A stretch of 64,000 nucleotides of DNA, from the NCBI GenBank assembly GCA_034766995.1, contig CM068315.1:48433162-48497161 (forward strand). Direction: 5' to 3'. Under the pieces are notes generated by a model. It was not told where the DNA came from. It saw nothing but the letters and a program-made list of their open reading frames with translations, and searched no databases. This document shows positions 56,561 through 64,000 of the stretch, in pieces. The stretch's first letter is position 1. Each line of letters begins with the position of its first letter. This DNA comes from Acanthacorydalis orientalis (Eukaryota > Arthropoda > Insecta > Megaloptera > Corydalidae). The position numbers and the translations under genes were made by a program.

Positions 56561-56744
56561 TGTTGTAAAATATTAATTTACTTGACTACAGTTAATTTGC
56601 AATCTGCACTGTCAAATTACAACCGTTAATGTTTTGAAATTTGAAATGTCAAACACACTTGTACTATCAAACTGTTTATATTGTGTAAAATAATTTATAC
56701 AATATCTTTACCTATGTACAAAATATTCTTTTGTGCGTACAGCT

Positions 56745-56835
56745 GTACATTTGATATATATGATTTTATCTACGGTGTGTGGAAATTATACATGAACAAT
56801 TCTTATTGGGGTAGATTGGGTTGTACACACAGACG

Positions 56836-56906
<71 letters not shown>

Positions 56907-56968
56907 GTTAATTTCTGTTATTTGTTAGGGGAGAGTGAGGGTAGCAAATAAGGGGTAGATCTCCCTGA
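56745..56968 (+). mobile_element. Dispersed repeat, possible non-autonomous Helitron, copy C (partial)
   Basis: It shares TTCTTATTGGGGTAG and AATTTCTGTTATTTGTTAGG with copies A and B and ends AAGGGGTAGATCTCCCTGA followed by T, a hairpin-like end with CTGA|T. A TA array (about 56838-56902) interrupts the middle. The 5' limit is unclear. Confidence 0.45.
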
Positions 56969-57239
56969 TATTAAAGAACAATAATTTTATTTTACATTTT
57001 TTTCATTTCAGGTAAATAATTACTCTGATATTTTCATAAAATCTAAATACAAACTTGATATTTATTCCGTTAATTTAAAAAAAACTTAAAAAAGCATCAA
57101 ATGATGGCACACAAATTTGAGCGTACCCACTCAATATAATTTTATCTTTTCATTAAAATTAGAGTGTCCCTACAAGTACAAAACGGGACAGTAATATTCG
57201 ATATAAAATACGGGACAGCCCGGTATATACAGAACGCCT

Positions 57240-58250
57240 GGTAATTCTAATCTATAAGAATTTAAAGATATTGTGGCATGGTTGGACTAACTTCTCAGTT
57301 ACACTAGATGATATATTTTGCAATGTTTGATGAAGTAAAATTTTGTATTCAGTTTTATTGAAACACATTTTTCGACCCACAAATTTCCAACAGGGTTGAG
57401 ATCTAGGATTACGGGTGTTTTTAACATTTTTTGGAATATTATGCAACAACTATTCTCGAATTACAAACGAGACGTGTTTTGGATTTTTGTCTTGTTGAAA
57501 GTAATATACTGGTGGCAATTTTAATTTCTGGGCAAATAATTTCAAAATTGAAAGATATTTCACTTTATTCATAATGGTAGCAATAAATTCAAAGTTTCCA
57601 GTACCAACACCCGTCATACAGCCCCATAGAATTGCCGAATCATCCCCCATGCTCAACTGTTGCGCACATATTTCTATTTTTTGTTCATTCCGTATTCGAT
57701 AGTCTCCAAACCATTTACCACTCGGCAGACCCAAATAAGTTAAAATTTGGTTCATTGGAAAAGATAAGTTTTCACGCGATTTAAATATTTTTTAGCAAAT
57801 TCTAACCGTTTCATTCATTTACTTTCGATATGCAAGTCTTTTTTCGTACGACACGGCCCTTGTACCCGTTTTTCTTTAAAACATGGCAAATCGTTTCCAT
57901 CGACACTTGTTTATCAATGACTGATGATACATTTTCCTGTAATTTTGGAACACTGATGAAGATTAGCATTTGTTTTTCTTATAATAAAGCGTTCATCATA
58001 CGGAGTAACATTTTTTTATTCCATAACCAGTTTTATTTTTCAATGTTCCTTTGTATTTACAATTATTAATAATTTTTTGAGCTATGGAATGTCTTCTACC
58101 TACGATCTTCCCTATTTCTCGTTATGATTTACCCTCACAGCACAATTTGATTATCAATTGTTGTGTGCTAATGTTGTAACAAACAATTGTGTACTAATGT
58201 TTTAACAAATGAACAGTAATAAATACTTTTGAGTTTCTCTCATTTGACAT
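57240..58250 (-). pseudogene. Tc1-like transposase pseudogene
   Basis: Read on the minus strand from about 58200 to 57250 there is an N-terminal helix-turn-helix region with stops, then a 101-aa frame (57755-57450) with ILWGCMTGVGTGNFEFI, IMNKVKYLSILK and YYFQQDKNPKH, the usual Tc1 catalytic-domain motifs. A 65-aa frame (57449-57252) continues with LLHQTLQNISSSVTEKLVQ. Several stops and frame changes separate the parts. The terminal inverted repeats were not identified with confidence. Confidence 0.8.
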
Positions 58251-59039
58251 TGTAAAATAAGTGTCGAATATAGCCGAAAACAGCTAATTCTATTGTGATG
58301 TACACTTGTTTATACATAAGTAGACATATTTTTTAAATTTCTATGTAAAGTAAGGGTGTATATAGTTTTTTTTATTTTTTTGGTTTATTATTTTAAATAA
58401 ATATAAATCATAATTTGCGAACAAATGAATACAATAATTGATTTTAACCTTAGATATCCGAACAAAAATATATGTACAAAAAAATATATATACAAAGTAT
58501 TATTCAATATATTTTTTATTAGGCCACCATCATAAAATAATAGATTTCAGATCTTGTTTATGGGGTTAGATGTTTGTTGGGGTTTGATTTTTTGATATGT
58601 GAAAAAAATTACATAATAGTCGTTTTTTCACTATCAGCTAATTTTCATATTTATATTAAAAAAAAATGTGAATACAAAATTTGGCTTAAGTAATGAATTC
58701 AATTGTTTATATTTTCCTTTTAAATGCATTTATATTTACAAGAAACAATCTTTTTTAAAATATTTATATACATACACACACTGGGTGCCACTATGAATTG
58801 GTGCTTATGATCTAATAATACTAATAAACCATCAGATGCTGGTGATACACTTCTACAAAGTCATGAATTTTAAGTTACATATTTAATACATAAATTTTTA
58901 AAGGCAGTTTTATATTTTCTGTAACATTTACTATAAATTGAATGCAGATAAATAAATAAATTTATTTTATTTATATAACAAATGTGTGTCACAAAATAAT
59001 TTTACAAAATATTTTACTACTTATGATAAATATTATATA

Positions 59040-62000
59040 CTAAAAACTCAGTCTTTTTGGTACTTCTAATTTACATAGGCCATTATGTGTTGGAATAGAC
59101 AAAAAACCAGCAAGAGCAATACCAATTGAATCTGCTAAACTAGTAACTCCTAAAGAAAATTCTTTGTGATCATCTGGAATCTATAAAAAAAAAGTAATTT
59201 ATTTCATTACAATCACAGTAGTGTTCATTAAAAAATGTCACCAACTTTAAAAATAATGCATATAAGTCTACCACATAAGTTACTGACTAAAAAGGTACCT
59301 CTTTTGATATTCTATAAAATGTGTTCACATAAGCACTACCACCTAATAGTCCTTCCCAAAGAGTAAGTGTGAAAATAATCCATATTGTTGGACTGAAGTA
59401 AAACAATACTTCACACATAAATATGATAACATTTAGGAACTGAAATAAGAATACATTATTATTTTAATACTAACATATTTCTGTAATTTGTATCCGTACA
59501 TTTTTAATTGGTAATACAATAAAATTAAAATGAAACTCACTTGAAAAACTGCCATTAACCAAATTTTATTGATTTGAACAATATTAACTGACGATCTTGA
59601 AATAAACACTCCAATTTGATAATCTACTTGTAACCATCTGTATTGTGCACTGTAATCTATCCAAATGTTGTCAAATTGTACTAATTCAAACTAAAATTAT
59701 TTCAATGCAAAAAATTAGTTTGAATCAAAATGCATTTTAGGATAAATACATATTTAAAATTCAGTTTATTAAAATATTTTAACAATATTGTATGAAATGT
59801 TATCATAGTTGTTAAATGTATTTTAAATATAATGTATTATATGTAATACATTTATTGTTATTATTTTGCTTATTTCGATACAAATACAATAGTACTTACA
59901 AGTCCTTGGTTGATAAAATATTCAAAAAAATATACAAGCCCTAGTGGAATCATATATTTTAATAATGAAGGCATGTAATTTAATTTATTTTTAAATGATT
60001 TAGCTCCTTGTTGTAAGATACTGTCTTTTCGTAGTTCTTCACTTTTATTTACTATTTTATCATTACTACCTACACCAAGTTCACTATCAGAAGAATTTGT
60101 TGACAAATGTGCTGGGCATAATAATATAAACCAAAATCTAAAAAAGTATAATTGAAGTTAAGAGTAGGATAATAGGTGAGCTTAATAATTAAACCTTATT
60201 TTATGCCTACATATTACTTCTGATCCTTTATTGTTTTCAATTATCTATTTTTAATTTTTCATTATTTTTACTTAAATTTAATGATTTTTAGTACTCAAAG
60301 GAAAAATAGGTTTACATCAATATTTCTTTTTGTACCTGAACTTTATAATATTATCACTTACGCAATAGCCATAATTACGGGCACAACCAACATAATAAGA
60401 AGTGTAGCTTTAGCAGTAAGACCAAGAGCTGTTAAGCCAGCATATGAAATTGCTCCTACTATACCAGCACCTCCGGTTCCTGAAGACCATGCTGAGACTA
60501 CTTTTCTAAAATATTAGAATTATTAATAAAGAAATTATTAATAAAGGATAAGAATACAATATGTACCTATTAAAATGTGAGCTATAGGTTAAGAAGGTAA
60601 CTTCACCAAGTCCAGACGCTGTTGACATAGACACAACACCCGCAATAGCAACCCATTCTGCAGGGGCATATGCGACTAATAGAAACCCAGCTGCTGAAAG
60701 GATTACAGCAACTAGCACACGAATACTATGGATAAACATTGTAAATATTAATACACTGAATCGTTTACAAAAATGTTCAATACAAATATTATTATCAGCT
60801 TTACCGACAACAGGAGTTTTCTCAATAGGTTTAAAAGAATACAACATACTTCACTGCAGTTGGTAAAAACGGTGCTGTAAGTTTAACAGTCAAAGCTGGA
60901 ATAATATCTGCCAAAAGAATTGCTCCAGTGGACATTGTGTTACATTCTCTTGGTGTACTGTGTAATTCTTTTGATATCCCCTACAAGTTATTTTATTAAT
61001 TACAATTTATTTGTACACACTATTATTATTAATATTAAAATCTATAATTAAAATTTCATTAATCTTAACTGAAACAATGTTCATGAATTCTTACATTTAT
61101 AAAATTATTTATCATGTAAAATAAGTATATATAATCAGCAGATATATTTTATTATTAGATGAAATTTGCATTTTATTCACAATGTATATTGATTTTATAA
61201 AATCTACATCTTATTTATATTTTATTTTAAAATAAAACATTTGCATCTTCAAAAGACAGACATATATACAATTAAAAAAGATTTTTCATTTTAAAAAGGT
61301 CAAATAATAACATTTACACATTTTATCTTCAGATTTAAAAAAATAAAGCATTGTGATATATGGCACTAATTAGATATAAGAAATATTATATAACTGAAAC
61401 TGTGTAAAATTAATATGTATTCTAAAGTTACAACTGTTCGTATTCCTGTCATCGATCTTCCAAATTTTTTTAACATTTTTTAAAAATGAATGAATGACAA
61501 AGAGAAAAGCAAACAAATCTGACGATAATCAACGATTTTTACAATGATAAAAACAAATTCTAAGACATTCGGAAAAAAGATAAAGATATTATGTTTGATA
61601 TTAGCGTTATACTTAAAAATTTTTAAGTTTTACGGCCGGTACACATTTAAATATTGTTTTTACTGGCTACTCGCATAAAATTTATTTAATCCAGAAAAAT
61701 TACAGTGAAGTATTCTTCAAACTTACAATAATCGTTACCACTTCCGAGAACCTTATTGAAGTACTTCAAAATTTGAGGGTAGTTTTAATGCTATTGTTTT
61801 ATCGAAACATCGCGAAATATATTATTGACTTATTAATATATAGTAAAAGTTATACATCATTCATATATATTCAATTTTAATGAATTGTTTTCTGTAAAAA
61901 ATATGATAAAATAAAATAAAGAAACAACCGCATACCTTACGAAACCTTTTCGCATACCTATGGAGGTATATGTACCACATTTATGAAAAAACTATTATGG

Positions 62001-62603
62001 TAACCATCCAGAACAAATGTTCGATAAAGAACATTATATGATGTGTTATTTCATTGTATGAATTTCACGTGTATGTATTTAATGAATATAGAAATTAAAG
62101 AATATATTTAAAACAAATACACAATTTGAATCCTATCCACTAGTTCAAAATGAAAAATTCTATGTTATTAAATTCTGTAATCACTAGAAATAATATCAAA
62201 CAAAGCAAGTTAATATAAGAAATAAAACAGTCTATTTCAGATTGTTATCAATAATAATTTAGAAATGGGTATTTTAATATCTATAAATGATGTGTTTGCT
62301 TATTCCATTTACATATTAACTAACTTAAATTATTACAAAAAAAATTATATTAATTTAATTTTTAATTAAAAATACTTCAAAAAGCAGGTCAAGAATTGAA
62401 GTAGAAAAAATTCAATATTTCTAAGCCTTGCCTAAGGTTATTAAAAAATAATCACAAATGTTATTTTACAAATGTAATAAGTATATTTAAATATTTCTGA
62501 TTTTTTTCTAAGGTAAATATTAATATGACATGTAAATTTTATTACAAAGCGCTATTATGACTTGATGCTTAATATTTCAGTCTTTATATATATATATATA
62601 TAT

Positions 62604-62648
<45 letters not shown>

Positions 62649-62843
62649 CAATGTAAAATCTAATATACTTACATTGTCATCATGAAATTCTTTTTCTAAA
62701 ATATCATGCGCTGCACTTAACATTACAACGTATCCATAATTGTTACAAAGACCCAGTAACCAATATGCTATTAAGTTTCTACATAATGATGTTTTTTTTT
62801 GTATTGGTTTACGTTCAGCTTCCGACTGAATTTTCGAATCCAT
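59040..62843 (-). CDS. CLN3: Battenin (CLN3), lysosomal membrane protein
   Basis: CLN3 is a multi-pass protein of late endosomes and lysosomes; in humans its loss causes juvenile neuronal ceroid lipofuscinosis. The eight exons are 62843-62673, 60980-60850, 60725-60567, 60505-60362, 60137-59900, 59690-59541, 59439-59299 and 59180-59040, giving 424 aa with all phases agreeing (human 438). Family landmarks in order: [98 protein letters not shown] and [14 protein letters not shown]. The C-terminus ends RLSF and lacks the CaaX prenylation box of mammalian CLN3. The frame stays open 11 codons upstream of ATG 62843 to an acceptor-like TTGTTAG (exon would begin at 62876), so a further 5' exon is possible. 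Confidence 0.93.
60981..62672 (-). other. CLN3 intron 1 (1.7 kb)
   Basis: It is by far the longest intron of this gene. It contains a TA/CA array next to the donor (62586-62645) and otherwise no recognisable element or exon. A CACGTG E-box lies near 62069; it is a core of the lysosomal CLEAR motif but its flanks do not match well. Confidence 0.6.
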
Positions 62844-62876
62844 TAATGTTGTAAGATTTGATTCTAGATCTTCGCA

Positions 62877-63264
62877 CTAACAAAAGTTATATACATATAT
62901 TAGAGTGAAGTAAAACTCAAATCAGTTATAAGAAATGTTTAAATAGTTAATTTATAAGAAAAACAGTATAAATTATATTGTTTTGTTTATGTATAATAAT
63001 AGTATTTTTAACTTTCTTTTCCAAACAGCAATATTTTTTAGTTTCTATTATCGACTCTGGTCTTTTGGTTTGATAAGAATCATTATTTATTAAAAAACTG
63101 ATTTTTATTTACGATTGCAACTTATGAATGTTATAAAAGTACAAATGAAACTGTTTTAAGAATATGTTTTTTGAAGATTAAAATTTTGTGTATATTTCAA
63201 AAATTATTTCAAACTTGATTCTGTATACCTTTTATTTAAAAATAACTCTCTCTCTCTTTCTCTC

Positions 63265-63328
<64 letters not shown>

Positions 63329-64000
63329 TACACACATGAAGAAGATAACTGAAAATAAATCAGTTATCTTCGTTTACTCAATTTATTCTGTAGTATAAAG
63401 TGATATATCATCATCAAATTTAATGATCAATTTTGATTAAACACAAAAATATCTAAACTGATATTTCAAATAAGATTTATATCTGATGGAAATATTTTTT
63501 AAAATTCAGATTATAAAATCAAATTCTTACATCTTAATATCTGTTTAGGTAAAGTTAAGGAGTGAAACAGTTGAGATTAAACAAAAATTATTTATAAAAA
63601 CAATAAGTTTTATGTTTTCATATAAAGATATTATTCATTTGTGTTTTCAATAACTGTTTATTTGAAACTATGTACAAACAGAATATTAAAATTAATAGAT
63701 TCAAAAAGAATAAATATGGTTGTTTAGCTATTGAAAGTTTTTTAGAATTTTTTTCAAATACCATAGTTTTATAGAAATGTTTCTAATTATTTAAGAAGTT
63801 TCAAAAGTATATTGGTAAGGAAGTAAACTATAAAATAATAAGCGTAACCAGTGAATATGTTATCAGAAAAAAATACAAAAAAATTGCACACAAAAAACGA
63901 ATGTAAAATAATTCATTTGTCTACAAATCAGTCATATTTTACGTTTGAAATAAGGAATCACTTTTTATGATTACAATTACAATGCGTTTATTATTTAATT
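62877..64000. other. Region upstream of CLN3 exon 1
   Basis: It holds a (CT)n-(TA)n array at 63248-63330 and otherwise unremarkable AT-rich DNA. It presumably contains the CLN3 promoter or a first non-coding or short coding exon, which I cannot place. Confidence 0.4.

Larger units (their letters stand above)
56561..59039. other. Intergenic region between HAUS3 and CLN3
   Basis: It contains the HAUS3 5' end, a Helitron-like repeat copy C, a Tc1-like pseudogene and the CLN3 3' UTR (AATAAA on minus at 58966-58961). The 57000-57240 part has GGGACAG repeats (AAAACGGGACAGTAATATTCG, TACGGGACAGCCCGG) that may be another element end. An exon-like open segment at 58776-58852 (-) is described in the findings. 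Confidence 0.5.

Noticed and set aside
62060..62080. CACGTG in CLN3 intron 1 as a CLEAR (TFEB) site
   Set aside because: The flanks do not match GTCACGTGAC and a single 6-mer is expected by chance; only mentioned in passing.

Overview
This is a nuclear genomic window from an insect. It is extremely AT-rich, the genes have short exons and many introns with GT-AG splice sites, and dozens of (TA)n microsatellites break up the introns. The genes resemble animal genes that are conserved between insects and vertebrates. The transposon remnants (mariner, Tc1-like, a DUF4817-type helix-turn-helix element, hAT and possible Helitron pieces) fit Hymenoptera best. That placement is an inference from composition and element types, not proof. 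All gene models below were built by hand from reading frames, splice sites and phase agreement.

Layout: (1) 1-3107 is non-coding and holds a palindromic MITE. (2) 5930-3108 (-) encodes a 531-aa PH-PTB adaptor with YxxM motifs, of the IRS/Dok type. (3) 6727-11271 (+) encodes an 882-aa FIRRM (C1orf112, DUF4487) homologue in 12 exons, head-to-head with the adaptor over an 0.8-kb shared promoter interval that carries E2F-like motifs. (4) 12825-12162 (-) is an unrecognised small gene of about 200 aa, convergent with FIRRM. (5) 20766-50634 (+) is one 30-kb ADAMTS metalloprotease gene of 16 coding exons and 1161 aa. Its signal peptide sits alone in a 60-nt exon and two introns of 11-12 kb follow. 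(6) 56560-52787 (-) is HAUS3, an augmin subunit of 572 aa in 9 exons, convergent with ADAMTS. (7) 62843-59040 (-) is CLN3/battenin, 424 aa in 8 exons.

The two long ADAMTS introns and the intergenic gaps hold most of the mobile DNA. There is a cluster of three TA-targeting elements at 25.4-26.6 kb, a DUF4817 element, Tc1 and mariner fragments, and one nearly complete mariner at 41.4-42.7 kb. There are also paired MITEs, a hAT MITE with an 8-bp target duplication in the ADAMTS 3' region, and three related copies of a possible Helitron-like repeat. The genes do not form one pathway: two act in chromosome maintenance and mitosis (FIRRM, HAUS3), one in lysosomes (CLN3), one in receptor signalling and one in extracellular matrix proteolysis. 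No tRNA, rRNA, CRISPR array or viral gene was recognised. The most informative results are the complete ADAMTS model with its missed first two exons and overlapping upstream ORF, the FIRRM identification, and the dispersed-repeat relationships.
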